Source: Bubalus kerabau
Taxonomy: Eukaryota > Chordata > Mammalia > Artiodactyla > Bovidae
DNA: 64,000 nucleotides
Direction of reading: 5' to 3'
Assembly: GCF_029407905.1 (NCBI RefSeq)
Contig: NC_073624.1
Location: 112,840,001 to 112,904,000 of the forward strand
Below are positions 21,445 to 34,070 of this stretch, one piece after another. Each line of letters begins with the position of its first letter. Position 1 is the first letter of the stretch. The notes below the pieces were generated by a model. The model saw only the letters and a list, made by a program, of their open reading frames with translations, did not search any database and was not told the DNA's origin. The translations under genes and the position numbers were made by a program.

Positions 21445-24372
21445 AGACCAGTAATGCTGAAGAAGCTGAAGTTGAATGGTACTATGAAGACCTATAAGAT
21501 CTTCTAGAACTAATGCCCAAAAAAGATGTCATTTTCATTATAGGGGACTGGAATGCAAAAGTAGGAAGTCAAGAGATACCTGGAGTAACAGGCAAATTTG
21601 GCCTTGGAATACAAAATGAAGCGGAGCAAAGGCTAAACAGAGTTTTGCCAAGAGAACACAGTGGTCATAGAAAACACCCTCTTCCAACAACACAAGAAGA
21701 ATCTACACACGGAGATCACCAGATGTTCAGTACTGAAATCGGATTGATTATATTCTTTGCAGCCAAAGATGGAGAAGCTCTATACAGTCAACAAAAACTA
21801 AACCCAGAGCTGACTGTGGCTCAGATCATGAACTCCTTATTACCAAATTCAGACTTAAATTGAAGAAAGTGGGGAAAACCAATAGACCATTCAGGTATGA
21901 CCTAAATCAGATCCCTTACGATTATACAGTGGAAGTGACAAATAGATTCAAGGAACTAGATCTGATAGAGTGCCTGAAGAACTATGGATGGAGGTTTGTG
22001 ACATTGTACAGGAGGCAGTCAGTGATCAAGACCATCCCCAAGAAAAAGAAAGGCAAAATGGCTGTCTGAGGAGGTCTTACAAATAGCTGTGAAAAGAAGA
22101 GAAGCGAAAAGCAGAGGAGAAAAGGAAAGATATACCCATTTGAATGCAGAGTTCCAAAGAATAGCAAGGAGAGACAAGAAAGCCTCCCTCAGTGATCAAA
22201 GAAATAGAGGAAACCAATAGAATGGGAAAGACGAGAGATCTCTTCAAGAAAATTAGAGCTACCAAGGGAACATTTCATGCAAAGATGGGCACAAAAGGAT
22301 AGAAATGGTATGGACCTAACAGAAGCTGAAGATATTAAGAAGAGGTGGCAAGAATACACAGAAGAACTATACAAAAAAAATCTTCACGACCAACATAACC
22401 ATGATGGTATGATCACTCACCTAGAGCCAGACATTCTGGCATGCAAAGTCAAGGGGGCGTTAGGAGGAATCACTATGAGCAAAGCTAGTGGAGGTGATAG
22501 AATTTCATTTGAGCTATTTCAAATCCTAAAAGATCTTGCTATTAAAGTGCTGCACTCAGTATGCCAGCAAATTGGAAAACTCGGCAGTGGCCACAGGACT
22601 GGAAAAGGTCAGTTTTCATTCCAGTCCCAAAGAAGGACAATGTCAAAGAATGTTCTAACTACCATACAGTTCCACTCATCTCACGTGCTAGCAAAGTAAT
22701 GCTCAAAATTCTCCAAGCTAGGCTTCAACAGTACATGAACTGAGATTTTCCAGATGTTCAAGCTGGATTTAGAAAAGGCAGAGGAACCAGAGATCAATTG
22801 CCAACATCCATTGGATCATTGAAAAAGTAAGAGAGAATTCCAGAAAAAACATCATCTTCTGCTTTATTGATTACGCCAGAGCTTTTTCTGTGTAGATCAC
22901 AACAAACTGGAAAATTCTGAAAGAGATGGGAATACCAGACCACCTGACCTGCCTCTTGAGAAATCTGTATGCAGGTCAAGAAGCAACAGTTAAAACCAGA
23001 TATGGAACAACAGATTGGTTCCAAATTGGGAAAGAAGTATGTCAAGACTGTATATTGTCACTCTGCTTATTTAACTTCTATGCAGAGTACATCATGCAAG
23101 CTGCCAGGCTGGAAGAAGCACAAGCTGGAATCAAGACTGCCAAGAGAAATATCAATAACCTCACATATGCAGATGACACCACCCTTATGGCAGAAAGTGA
23201 AGAGGAACTGAAGAGCATCTTGATGAAAATGAAAGAAGAGAGTGAAAAATTCAACATTCAAAAAATGAAGATCTTGGCATCTGGTCCATTGACTTCATGT
23301 CAGTTAGATGGGAAAATACCCATTTCTGCTTTATTGACTATTTCTACTTTATTGACTATGCCAGAGCCTTTGATTGTGTGGATCACAATAAACTGTGAAA
23401 AATTCTTAAAGAGATGGGAATACCAGACCACCTGACCTGCTTCTTGAGAAATTTGTATGCAGGTCAGGAAGCAACAGTTACAACTGGGTGTGGAATAACA
23501 GGCTGGTTCCAAATCAGGAAAGGAGTATGTCAAGGCTGTACATTGTCACCCTGGTTACTTAACTTATATTCAGAGTACATCATGAGAAACCCTGGGCTGG
23601 ATGAAGCACAAGCTGGAATCAAGATTGCCAGGAAAAAGATCAGTAACCTCAAATATGTAGATGACACCACCCTTATGGCAGAAAGTGAAGAAGGACTAAA
23701 GAGTCTCTTGAAAGTGAAAGAGGAGAGTGAAAAAGTTGGCTTAAAGCTCAACATTCAGAAAACTAAGATCATGGCATCTGGTCCCATCACTTCATGGCAA
23801 ATAGATGGGGAAACAGTGGCTTTATTTTTTGGGGCTCCCAAATCACTGCAGATGGTGACTGCAATCATGAAATTAAAAGACCCTTAGGCCTTGAAAGGAA
23901 AGTTATGATCAACCTAGATAGCATATTAAAAAGCAGGGACATTACTTTGCCAACAAAGGTCCGTTTAATCAAGGCTATGGTTTTTCCAGTAGTCATGTAT
24001 GGATGTGAGAGTTGGACTATAAAGAAAGCTGAGCACCAAAGAATTGATGCTTTTGAACTGTGGTGTTGGAGAAGACTCTTGAGAGTCCCTTGGACTGCAA
24101 GGAGCTCCAACCAGTCCATTCTGAAGGAGATCAGTCCTGGGTGTTCATTGGAAGGACTGATGGTGAAGCTAAAACTCCAATACTTTGGCCATGTGATGTG
24201 AAGAGCTGACTCATTTGAAAAGACTCTGATGCTGGGAAATATAAAGGTGGGGGGAGAAGGGGACGGCGTAGGATGAGATGGTTGGATGGCATCACCTACT
24301 GGCATAGAACTGGCATGCTGCGGTCCATGGGGTCACAAAGAGTTGGACAAGACTGAACTGACTGACTGACTT
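21445..24372 (+). mobile_element. BovB LINE, long, with duplicated RT segment
   Basis: About 2.9 kb, lacking the N-terminal part of the endonuclease. It begins in the C-terminal endonuclease half (GDWNAKVGSQE at about 21543), continues through the linker and reverse transcriptase, and ends at a degenerate BovB 3' terminus. Frameshifts and stops break the single ORF of the family. A stretch of about 485 bp of the RT region is present twice in tandem, about 22857-23320 and 23322-23810. The first copy has YADD at 23166-23177, the second YVDD at 23654-23665. At the junction the 18-mer ttctgctttattgactat is also doubled. The two RT copies differ by many substitutions. Confidence 0.92.
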
Positions 24373-26214
24373 AGGGTGTAATTATTCATTCATTTGTTTG
24401 TTTGTTTATCCACCAGTGAAGCCCAAGCATTTATTTTAGTGCCTAGTGAATTCCTAGTAAATAATTATTGAATGATTTAAATTTAAAATTCAGTAGCTAC
24501 TGTTTGGATTTGAATCCAGTGTTTACTTTGCTTCTTTTTCTCTTTCTCACTTTCTTTTTGACAAATTCATATAGTAAATAAATGTTATTATTACTATCTG
24601 CTAATATTTACCTTTGAGGGCACTGCACAAATTGTCCTATGCTCTTTTTTTTGGCAACAACTCCAAAAAGTGAGCAGCGAGTTAAAACAAGCTTTCTTTT
24701 TTGCCTCTGCAGGAAAAATGAAAACATAGTCACATGAAAACTCATATGCAGATTTTATAGTGACTTTATTTATAATCAATAAGAACTGGGAACAAATCAA
24801 ATGCCCTTTAACTGTCATATCAGAATCCAAATGTCTTTTAGTTGTTCTTCAATAACTGTAAGACTTCTCCTGAAGAGGATCAGTTGCTCTAAAGAAAGGT
24901 GACACTTATAAGAATTGTAACTAGTGAATTTTTCCTTCAGAGATGACCTCTAGTTTTCTGGTTTATGTGATTAGGTATCTCAGGCAGTCATCTGCCAAGA
25001 AGCTTATCCTAACTTGTTCCTGATCTAGAGCCCTCTTGTGTGTCGTCCTTGAACTCTTGCATATTTCTGTAACAGTTCTGTAATTGTTTATTTACTTGAG
25101 TGCCTCTTCCACTGAAATATAAGTTCCTGAATTTTGTCTTTATAGACTGAGCACCTAGCATATTACATACTTTTTACTAGAGATTCAGGCAGTGTTTTAT
25201 GGTATGAAGAATTCTCTTCACAATAACTCATTTCAAAGACTTCATCTTAGGACTTTGAATAGAAGTGGACATTTTGAAATTGCTCTCTGATTTATTTGGT
25301 GCATGGACATACAAGTTAAGTAATTAAGATTTTTAGTCCTATACTGTATCATTGATTGTCAGCTTGATTTGGTACCTCTGAGGAGGCTATTCAGGAGCCA
25401 CCTTCTTTCTCTGAAGTTCAGGGTGTATGCTTCCCTAACTTGTGTACTTAAGTTAAAGAGAATTACCATTCCAGATTATGTGAAGATATACTTTGAAAAA
25501 TATTTAAAAATCCTAGGCAGAAGCTATTTATAAAAGGATATATTCATAGGTATTAGGATTTAAAGCTGTTAAAGCTGTGACTATAAGAAGCTTTGTAAGT
25601 TCCCTGCCATTAAGTTTAAAGGCAAATTTGTGGAAAGATGTATATGTATTTATTCAGCAAATATTTGTGTGCTCATTATCAGGTAGGCACTATTCTAGAC
25701 ACTAAGATACATAGTGAACAAAGCAGAATAAGATTTCTTTGCTTGTGAAGTTTACATGGAGCTTATATTCTATTTCTGTAAGATTTTACATGTATGTATC
25801 TAGATATGACACTATTGTAGGAAAAAAAAGCATAATCAATGGTATTAGAGTTGTTAATATTTTAGTACAGGATTGTGATAAAATTGGAGGAAAGTTACCA
25901 GTCTTGTATTGTCTGTAGCCTCAATTTCACATATGTGTCTTCTGGATTTTTTTTTTTTTACTTATTACTTATCCAGAATGGGAAGGACAAATAAAATTTA
26001 ATAATCAACTAAATTAAACTGATATTTATTGTTCTAGTGTATGCAAATCACTCTGCTATAAACATTGTAAGGGGAAGGAAGCTAAAACAATTTATAACTT
26101 CATGAAATGTGTGTAGTCCAATAGGGGCAAGTCAAGTGCACATAATGACTAATGCACAGGATAAAGAAGAAAGGTACAAATGGTTATTTTCAAAAAAGGG
26201 GAATGTTACACTAA
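24373..26214. other. mostly unassigned; weak L2 and old-repeat traces
   Basis: 25080-25175 resembles an L2 3' end (agtgcctcttccactg, aagttcctgaattttgtctt). 25640-25770 resembles the common 'caaatatttgtgtgctcat' old repeat. The rest of these 1.8 kb holds nothing that I recognise. Confidence 0.4.
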
Positions 26215-26890
26215 TCAGTGGCTAATGAAAAATTCAAATCATCAAACGTTGGTGAGAATGCAGAGCAATGGAAACTCTCATTATGGGTAGAGATATAAAG
26301 TAGTACAGTAGCTTTGGGAAAATGTTCATCAGTTTCTTAGAAAACATACACCTGCCCAGAAGTTCTGTTCCTAGTGTTTGCCCAAGAGAAATGAAAACAT
26401 ATGTTCTGAAAAGACTTGTACCAGAATGTTCATAGCAGGTTTATTCTTAATAGTTGAAAACTGGAAACAGCCTAGGTGTTCGTCAATAGAGGAATGGATA
26501 CATGATTATATAACAAAACAAGGAAGTAGTCACTCAGCAGTAAACAGGACAAACTACCAATACCTAGTTACATGAATGAATCATAAAATCATTTTGCTTA
26601 AAGAAGGCTTTCACATAATAAGGATATACTCTAGGATTCCACTTACATGAAAATTTAAAATAGCTACATCTTACTTGTGGTGGCCGAAAAAAACAGTAGT
26701 GGTTGCTTTTGTGCAGGGGGAGTGGGAGTTAACTAGAAAGGGGCATGAAGGAACTGTAGTCACGGTAGGTTCTAAATACGGATAGAGGTTTGGGTTACAC
26801 AGGTTGATGTGTTAGTTAAAACAGTAAATGTACATTTAAATTCCTTGCATTCCACAGTATGTAAATTTTGCATCGAAAGGAAACTAAACA
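26215..26890 (+). mobile_element. old L1 LINE 3' end
   Basis: Phrases atcatcaaacgttggtgaga, agacttgtaccagaatgttc, cataataaggatatactcta and aggtttgggttacacaggtt follow the L1M 3' order. No open frame of note. Confidence 0.7.
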
Positions 26891-26918
26891 AATATTAAAC
26901 AAATGCTTAAGTATTTTG

Positions 26919-27340
26919 TTGTTTAGTTGCTAAGTCACGTCCGACTCTTTGAGACCCCATGAACTGCAGCATGCCAGGCTTCCCTGTCCTTCACTATCTC
27001 TTGGACTTTGCTTAAAATTCATATCCATTGGGTCAGTGATGCCATCCAGCCATCTTACCCTCTGTTGCCCTTCTCCTCCTGCCCTCAATGTTTCCTAGTA
27101 TCAGGGTCTTTTCCATTGAGTCGACTTTTCCCATCAGGTGGCCAAGTATTGGAGTTTTATTTTACCATCAGTCCTTCCAATGAATATTCAGGATTGAGTT
27201 CCTTGAGAATCCACTGGCTTAATATCCTTGCTGTCCAAGGAACTTGCAGGAGTCTTCTCCAGCACCACAGTTCGAGAGCATCAATTCTTTGGCGCTCAAT
27301 CTTCTTTATGGTTCAACTCGCACATCTGTACATAACTGAG
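26919..27340 (-). mobile_element. BovB LINE, 3' end (5' truncated)
   Basis: From ttgttgtttagttgctaagt to tcgcacatctgtacataact on the reverse strand. Moderately diverged. Confidence 0.87.
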
Positions 27341-27456
27341 ATATTTTAGGGAGGTAATTTACTGATTATCTATACTAATTGCTACAGTTTTACTTTTTTG
27401 GTGCTTTTTAAAGTAGCCATATTAATGGATGGATAAAGGGTAGTTAGCTATATGCC

Positions 27457-27726
27457 CGGAGAAGGCAATGGCACCCAACTCCAGTACTCTTGCCTGGAAA
27501 ATCCCATGGGCAGAGGAGCCTGGTAGGCTGCAGTCCATGGGGTCACTAAGAGTCAGACACGACTGAGCGACTTCACTTTCACTTTTCACTTTGATGCATT
27601 GGAGAAGGAAATGGCAACCCACTCCAGTGTTCTTGCCTGGAGAATCCCAGGGATGGGGGAGCCTGGTGGGCTGCCGTCTATGGGGTCGCACAGAGTCGGA
27701 CACGACTGAAGTGACTTAGCAGCAGC
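27457..27726 (+). mobile_element. Bov-A2 SINE, full dimer
   Basis: Standard dimer ending in a short CAG tail. The 11-bp TSD agctatatgcc is at 27446-27456 and 27727-27737. Confidence 0.95.
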
Positions 27727-27988
27727 AGCTATATGCCAAGCTAGTAGTAACATGTTAATAATATATTCTGTCTGATGTATACATAGATAATCACAGTAAG
27801 AGACTTTCAACTTTGCTATATATTTGAACATTTTTATAATAAAATGTAAAGGGAAAAAGTGGAATACTATATATGTGGAAGGTAATATAAAGAAATATTT
27901 TTGTGTTTTATGTGGTTTTTAGGATGTAGAGGAATGGAAACAAGTTTTGTTGGGGAGTGGATGCAGTCTAGGCAGATACACATTACCA

Positions 27989-28112
27989 CTCAGTGGACAT
28001 GAGTTTGAGCAAACTCTGGGAGATCGTGAAGGACAGGGAAGCTTGGCGTTCTGCAGTCCAGGGGTTGCAAAGAGTCGGACACGACTTAGCGACTGAATAA
28101 CAACAACAATTT
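27989..28112 (+). mobile_element. BovB LINE, last 120 bp
   Basis: From tcagtggacatgagtttgag through gagtcggacacgacttagcg to actgaataacaacaaca. Strongly 5' truncated. Confidence 0.85.
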
Positions 28113-29039
28113 ATAGAAGGAGGGAGCAGCATTAGAAGAAATGCCAGGATGAGAATTGAACTAGTGAGTAGTTCAGTTTGGCTGACGCATAGGGTAAAAT
28201 TTTGAAATACAAATATATAAAAGTAGAAAGCATTTGTGTAGTAAGTCATTAGGAATTAGTTTAGGAATGATGGGACGTTTCTGCTTCCAAACCAAAGAGA
28301 AGGAAGAAGGGGAAATGTGGAGATGAAAGAACTTTTAATGTGGAAAAGGGTGAGATCGTAAAAGATTGTCACTAGCCATTTCCTTTTTCTTCATAGTGTA
28401 AAAGTATATATAGCTCTTGGATTGCATTGCACAGCAGTAGAATTTAATATCAGAGATCTTAAGGAGACTGGAGGAGATTTGAAATGGTAAATACAATGAT
28501 AGGAATTTAGGAAAAAGAGAAGTATGTTATAGTGAACCAAATTAATATGGTTTCATAATTTTTCTAGCATTGCTTGACAGCATCTTTGTAAGATGGAAAT
28601 GTATGCTGTTACTCAGCCCTGGAGATTGGCAGGAAATTCTGGGGTGGTGAATGAATAATTGAAATAAAACAGGCAAGTACAGCCTATGAATGGTGAACTG
28701 GGGAACTGGAAGGAGTCAATAATCAGGAATTCACAGTGAGGACCGAAGAAGAAGAGATTCAATCAGAAGAGAGAGAAGGCTGTACAGTGGGGTACTGTGT
28801 TTTTCTCTGGGAGTTTCAGAATTCTAAGATCTCAGAGGTGACACATTTTGAATGTGGTGGCATCATCTTCCATCTAATCACATAAGCCAGAAATGTAGGA
28901 GACATTCTTTAGACACTTTTTCTCTTACTATGTCAATAAGAATGTCTAAATTGTGAAGATAATCTAAACTATATGACCGTGGGTAGCTAGGAGAACACAG
29001 GTAGATAGAATGACTGTTCTACAACTGAATACTGCTTCT
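28113..29039. other. no recognisable feature
   Basis: About 930 bp of purine-rich intron. No coding frame or repeat family was recognised with confidence. Confidence 0.45.
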
Positions 29040-29148
29040 CCCCACTCCAGTACTCTGGCCTGGAAAATCCCATGGCCGGAGGAGCCTGGTGGGCTGCAGT
29101 CCATGGGGCTGCAAAGAGTCAGACACGACTGAGCGACTTCATCTTCAC
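29040..29148 (+). mobile_element. single Bov-A unit, 5' truncated
   Basis: From ccccactccagtactctggc to cacgactgagcgacttcatc. No clear TSD. 29149-29503 holds nothing recognised. Confidence 0.85.
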
Positions 29149-29513
29149 TGGTTCTTGGTTTCAGTAGAAGACATTTGCATTTGTGTTGGTGTTGGTGCCA
29201 AATATAACAGAGTTAACTGTGAGCAACAAATGAGGAAAGACCAAGATGGGTTTAGTGAAAATGTCATGTTTGCAGTTGGATGGGGAATTGTAATTTCCCA
29301 GTCATCACAAACCCCTTTTAGAAACCCAAGAAAAAAGTAGTGAGAAAATTTATAAATTTGTTTAGTTTTATTTATGTACTAAGGCATGTATTAAGGCCTA
29401 GGTTTATGCTAGCAGCTATTTAAATGACATAAAAGTAATTTTAGGAAAGATTGTGGGATTTTTTTCCCCCTTTTAGAGAGATATTTTTATATTATTCATA
29501 TTTGATAAATACT

Positions 29514-29785
29514 GTCTCTCTGCTAAGTCACTTCAGTCGTATCCAATTCTGTGCGACCCCATAGACGGCAGCCCACCAGGCTTCCCTGTCCCTGGGATTC
29601 TTCAGGCAAGAACACTGGAGTGGGTTGCCATTTCCTTCTCCAATGCATGAAAGTAAAAAATGAAAGTGAAGTCGCTTAGTTGTATCCAACTCTTAGCGAC
29701 CCCATGGACTGCAGCCTACCAGGCTCCTCCATCCATGGGATTTTCCAGGCAAGAGTACTGGAGTGGGGTGCCATTGCCTTCTCCA
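29514..29785 (-). mobile_element. Bov-A2 SINE, full dimer
   Basis: Starts tgtctctctgctaagtcact and ends ccattgccttctcca. The 10-bp TSD gataaatact is at 29504-29513 and 29786-29795. Confidence 0.95.
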
Positions 29786-29791
29786 GATAAA

Positions 29792-29839
29792 TACTATAGT
29801 ACAGAATAAATTAAGTACTATAGTAGAGAATAAATTAAG
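29792..29839. repeat. 24-bp tandem duplication
   Basis: Units 29792-29815 and 29816-29839 (tactatagtacagaataaat, taag) differ at one base. The first unit overlaps the right TSD of the Bov-A2. 29840-30302 holds nothing recognised. Confidence 0.88.
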
Positions 29840-30302
29840 TCTCCTTAGCCTGGTTTACAAGGTCAGCTACAGTCTCCCTCTCTTACCTCTACTTAATTCT
29901 CCTTAATCACTATCATTCCTTCTTGTTCTTTATAATCCTTTAGCAGTACCAAATGCTCTTTATCTGATATTCTGCTCCCTGATTTTTAAGAAAATAGTTT
30001 TAGCCGTCACTCTTTCTTTAAAGACATGCACTCATGGAGCTCTGACTCCTCCCTAGGCTATTCCTATCTTTGGAACTCCTACACAGTAAGGTACTTGCCT
30101 TACTTAAACTACTTCCTCTTTGGCTTCCAATTAAAACTATATATTTCATTTGGATCTGTATCAATCATGATTTATCTTTATATGCCCAGCATACTGTACC
30201 CAGTAAATGATATATGCTCACTAGTTATTGAAAAAGATCTGAACTGAGTAGTGGTGCTGGTAAAGGGTATTAAAGTCTAGAAGCTGTTTTTGGTCTTCCT
30301 AA

Positions 30303-30862
30303 GCAGCCAGGAAATTAAAAGATGCTTACTCCTTGGAAGGAAAGTTATGACCAACCTAGATAGCATATTCAAAAGCAGAGACATTACTTTGCCAACAAAG
30401 GTTCGTCTAGTCAAGGCTATGGTTTTTCCTGTGGTCATGTATGGATGTGAGAGTTGGACTGTGAAGAAGGCTGAGCACCAAAGAATTGATGCTTTTGAAC
30501 TGTGGTGTTGGAGAAGACTCTTGAGAGTCCCTTGGACTGCAAGGAGATCCAGCTAGTCCATTCTGAAGGAGATCAGCCCTGGGATTTCTTTGGAAGGAAT
30601 GATGCTAAAGCTGAAACTCCAGTACTTTGGCCACCTCATGCGAAGAGTTGATTCATTGGAAGGGACTCTGATGCTGGGAGGGATTGGGGGCAGGAGGAGA
30701 AGGGGACGACAGAGGATGAGATGGCTGGATGGCATCACTGACTCGATGGACCTGAGTCTGAGTGAACTCTGGGAGTTGGTGATGGACAGGGAGGCCTGGC
30801 GTGCTGCGATTCATGGGGTCGCTAAGAGTCGGACATGACTGAGCGACTGGTCTGATCTGAAA
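30303..30862 (+). mobile_element. BovB LINE, 3' end (5' truncated)
   Basis: Opens at the region encoding EIKRCLLLGRKVMTNLDS and ends gactgagcgactggtctgat. Two open frames (30290-30556 and 30590-30838) cover the C-terminal third; one stop (tagtcc at 30555) splits them. A well-kept copy. Confidence 0.93.
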
Positions 30863-31293
30863 GATATTTTCTGGAAAAGGAAGTGTGTTGTTATGATAAG
30901 ACAGAACTTGGGGGGTGTACCTTATTTATATACTCTGTTATTTATATTATTTATATAATCTGTTCTCTTATTAACATGAAATAGCTATCAGAAAAGATTT
31001 CATTTGTTATCAGACATGACTGTTCCACTGAGCTTTACATACCATTTCATTTAATGAACTTCTGCTTTCCCTTTTTTCTTGAATTCTTGAAAATTAAAGC
31101 ACAAAGTAAGTTATCAGGATGTCTTATTATTTTAAAGACATGAGGATGTATGATAGATAATGTAAAAGTAAACTATCGTCTTGGGATCTTTGCTCATTTT
31201 CTTAGGGTCACCACTGTTTTTTCCAGGAGCTCTGGCATGATCAGCACTGGCTGTATCCCATGTTTGTTCTTTTTAATCACCCCATATGCAAAG

Positions 31294-31508
31294 GGCTTCC
31301 CTGGTGGCTCTGTGGTAGAGAATCTGCCTACAATGCAGGAGACGCAGGTTCAATCTCTGGGTAGGGAAGAGCCCCTGCGGAAGGGATGGCAACCCACTCC
31401 AGTATTCTTGCGTGGGAAGTCCCATAGACAGAGGAGCCTGACGGGCTACAGCCCATGAGGTTGGAAAAAGAGTTGGACACGACTTGGCAACCAAACAGCA
31501 AACAGCAG
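31294..31508 (+). mobile_element. Bov-tA SINE
   Basis: Head ggcttccctggtggctctgt, tail ttggacacgacttggcaacc. The short TSD tgcaaag is at 31287-31293 and 31509-31515. Confidence 0.92.
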
Positions 31509-31515
31509 TGCAAAG

Positions 31516-33153
31516 AAAATTTGGCCAATAACATATATTAGCTTCTCTTTTTTCATCAGATGTCAGTTTTGATATTACTTGAATAGCCTTCTGTATAATT
31601 TCTCTAATCATTTTTCTCTTACTGGAAACTTTATGACTTAAATAATAGCTGGAAAATAAGCATGATTCATATAAGTGGAACAGATGTTACAAAACCTACA
31701 TGCTTAAGCACAAGTACTTTTATTTACTTAGAAGTCCTCACATAGTTTCTACATACTCTTATTTTAGGCTCAGTTTTTTTTTTTTCTTTTTAATGTTTGG
31801 CAAATTAAGAGCCACAAATTAAGATGAAGATAGGATACTATCAGGTGGTTTCAGGAGGTGACAGATGGAAGCAAAATAGAAAGCACAAAGCCTATTAAAA
31901 ACAAATGATTCCCAGAAAGCACTTTAGGTATCATTTTAGCTGTATATACTATTGACTGGCTAAAAGGACAGTGTTACATAACATCAAGAGCTTAATAGTG
32001 GACACCATAATGAGTTAATAGAGAAAAATGAAATTCATTTTTTTGTACATTTTTTAAATGAGAAAGGAATGTGTAACAGACTTTAGAAGGATTTCCATCA
32101 AAAGTTGTTTGTTTTTTAAGGAATTTTCTGTGATTTATATATACTTTTTATATATTTTAACTTTGTGGATTTGATCATAATGATTTACAGGAACACTTAT
32201 GGTATTATCTGTAAGAATATATTTAAATGAAACTAGAAGAAAAAATAACGGTAGAAGAAAAATACTCAACAATAGTTTAGTACCTGTGTTTCATGTATTT
32301 AAAGGTTTTGACTGGATTTGACTGTTGCTTAGGCATTTCTGTCCATGGGAATCCCAAAGCCTTATATGGTCAAGACTTAGCTTTTGGACTTTCAGTGAAA
32401 TGCAAGGCACCACTCCAAAAAAGAAAAAAAAAAAACAAAACCTAGCTGGCCTTCACTTTGTCTTCAGTGCTCTCGTCTTGGCTGCCTTTATTACCACAGT
32501 AGCTAAATTACTAGGAACCTTATGTGCATTACACAAAAAAGGAATTCCTTTTGTGGCAGTAGTTTTAGGCTCGAATGCTAATGTTATTTTTAACAAAACA
32601 TTACATGATATTGGTTATATAATTTGATCTTTCTAAAAAGAAAGTGAAAAGTAGTTTTGGTTTATTTTATCTAACTATAGAGGAGGGAAGGAGATCATAT
32701 CTGCATGTGAAACAGTTAGGAAGTGCAGGTCTCACTAAAGGTGGGTATTAGCGAAGTGAAGTGAAGTGATTAATTACTTGGAGTCTTTCCTGCCTTGGAA
32801 TTCCTGCTAACTGTTAAGATGAGAAAGGTGTAGCCATTAAAGAGCAGCAGTGATAACAGCAGAGCGCTGCTAAAACAAAAACTTTTCTCTTAACTTGGTA
32901 TGATCTTACTCAGTTCCAGTCATCTTTTTGGTTTGAAGAATGTTACTTTTCTGAGTGATCTGTATCACTTATTTGTACATTTAGCTGCAAAATAGTTTAA
33001 TACTTTGGATTAATAGATACTAAAATTCTTAGTGACATTTGTCCTGTAGTAAAAACAGAAAGTATTATTCCCCCTAACATAAAAAGATTGCAAAATGTTT
33101 TGTAACTTATCTACTGTGGTAAGTCAGATATGACATGGGAAAACTGATTTCTG
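31516..33153. other. no recognisable feature
   Basis: About 1.6 kb, AT-rich. The longest open frame, 32325-32627, has an A-run in the middle and no recognised domain. I see no repeat family. Confidence 0.45.
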
Positions 33154-33194
33154 ATATAGTCATCTGTTTTTTGTTTTTTTATATAGTCATCTGT
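33154..33194. repeat. 14-bp direct repeat flanking a T-rich tract
   Basis: atatagtcatctgt at 33154-33167 and 33181-33194 with a 13-base T-rich spacer (one G). The 12-mer atagtcatctgt recurs a third time at 33416-33427, after the SINE. Confidence 0.85.
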
Positions 33195-33415
33195 GGGCTT
33201 CCCTGCTGTCTCAGTGGTAAAGAATCTGCCTGCAATGCAGGAGACCTGGGTTCGATCCCTGAGTCAGGGAGATCCACTGGAGAAGGGAATGGCTACCCAC
33301 TCCCATATTCTTGCCTGGGAAACCGCATGGACAGAGGAGCCTGGCAGGCTACAGTCTGTGGGGTCGCAAAGAGTAGGACACGACTGAGTGACTAACACTT
33401 TTCCTTTCTTTTTTC
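33195..33415 (+). mobile_element. Bov-tA SINE
   Basis: Head gggcttccctgctgtctcag, a good B box (gggttcgatccctga at 33249-33263), tail cacgactgagtgactaacac. The TSD atagtcatctgt is at 33183-33194 and 33416-33427. Confidence 0.95.
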
Positions 33416-33482
33416 ATAGTCATCTGTAGCAAAGAATGAGCAATGTATTTTTGAGTACTATCACTGAAGCTAAATCATACTC

Positions 33483-33750
33483 TGCTGCTAAGTCACTTCA
33501 GTTGTGTCCGACTCTGTGCGACCCCATAGATGGCAGCCCACCAGGCTCCCCCGTCCCTGGGATTCTCCAGGCAAGAACACTGGAGTGGGGTGCCATTTCC
33601 TTCTCAAATGCATCAAAGTGAAAAGTGAAAGTGAAGTCGCTCAGTCATGTCCGACTCTTAGCGACCCCATGGACTTCAGCGTACCAGGCTCCTCCGTCCA
33701 TGGGATTTTCCAGGCAAGAGTACTGGAGTGGGGTGCCATCGCCTTCTCCA
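33483..33750 (-). mobile_element. Bov-A2 SINE, full dimer
   Basis: From tgctgctaagtcacttcagt to gccatcgccttctcca. The 11-bp TSD aaatcatactc is at 33472-33482 and 33751-33761. 33762-34062 holds only old-repeat-like, unassigned sequence. Confidence 0.95.
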
Positions 33751-34070
33751 AAATCATACTCAGTTTCCTGCATTTAACGTTTGACAATGCCTAAGTAGTC
33801 TAGATACTATCCTGTGAATACAAAATAGGGTCCTTCCTTTTAAGAGCTCACAGTAGTGAAAGCAGTGAGAGGAAAATGAATGCAGAGGAGAATGGGTAGA
33901 TAATTATAACACAATGTTTTAAGCATATTAGGACAGGTGTGTTCAGAGTGCTACAGAAAATGGAAGAAGGGAATAATTTAACTCTGTCTACATGAACATA
34001 GGTTGGAAAAGTCAGAAATAAAGGATTAAAGTGGCTAAAAGAAGACTAAATTGAGGAGAAATCTATAAGG

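Noticed and set aside
32325..32627. 100-codon open frame
   Set aside because: Interrupted by a long A-run giving poly-Lys. No recognisable domain or MYPT1 similarity.
33249..33263. tRNA B-box sequence (also in other SINEs)
   Set aside because: It belongs to tRNA-derived SINE heads that do not fold as a tRNA. No real tRNA gene was found.
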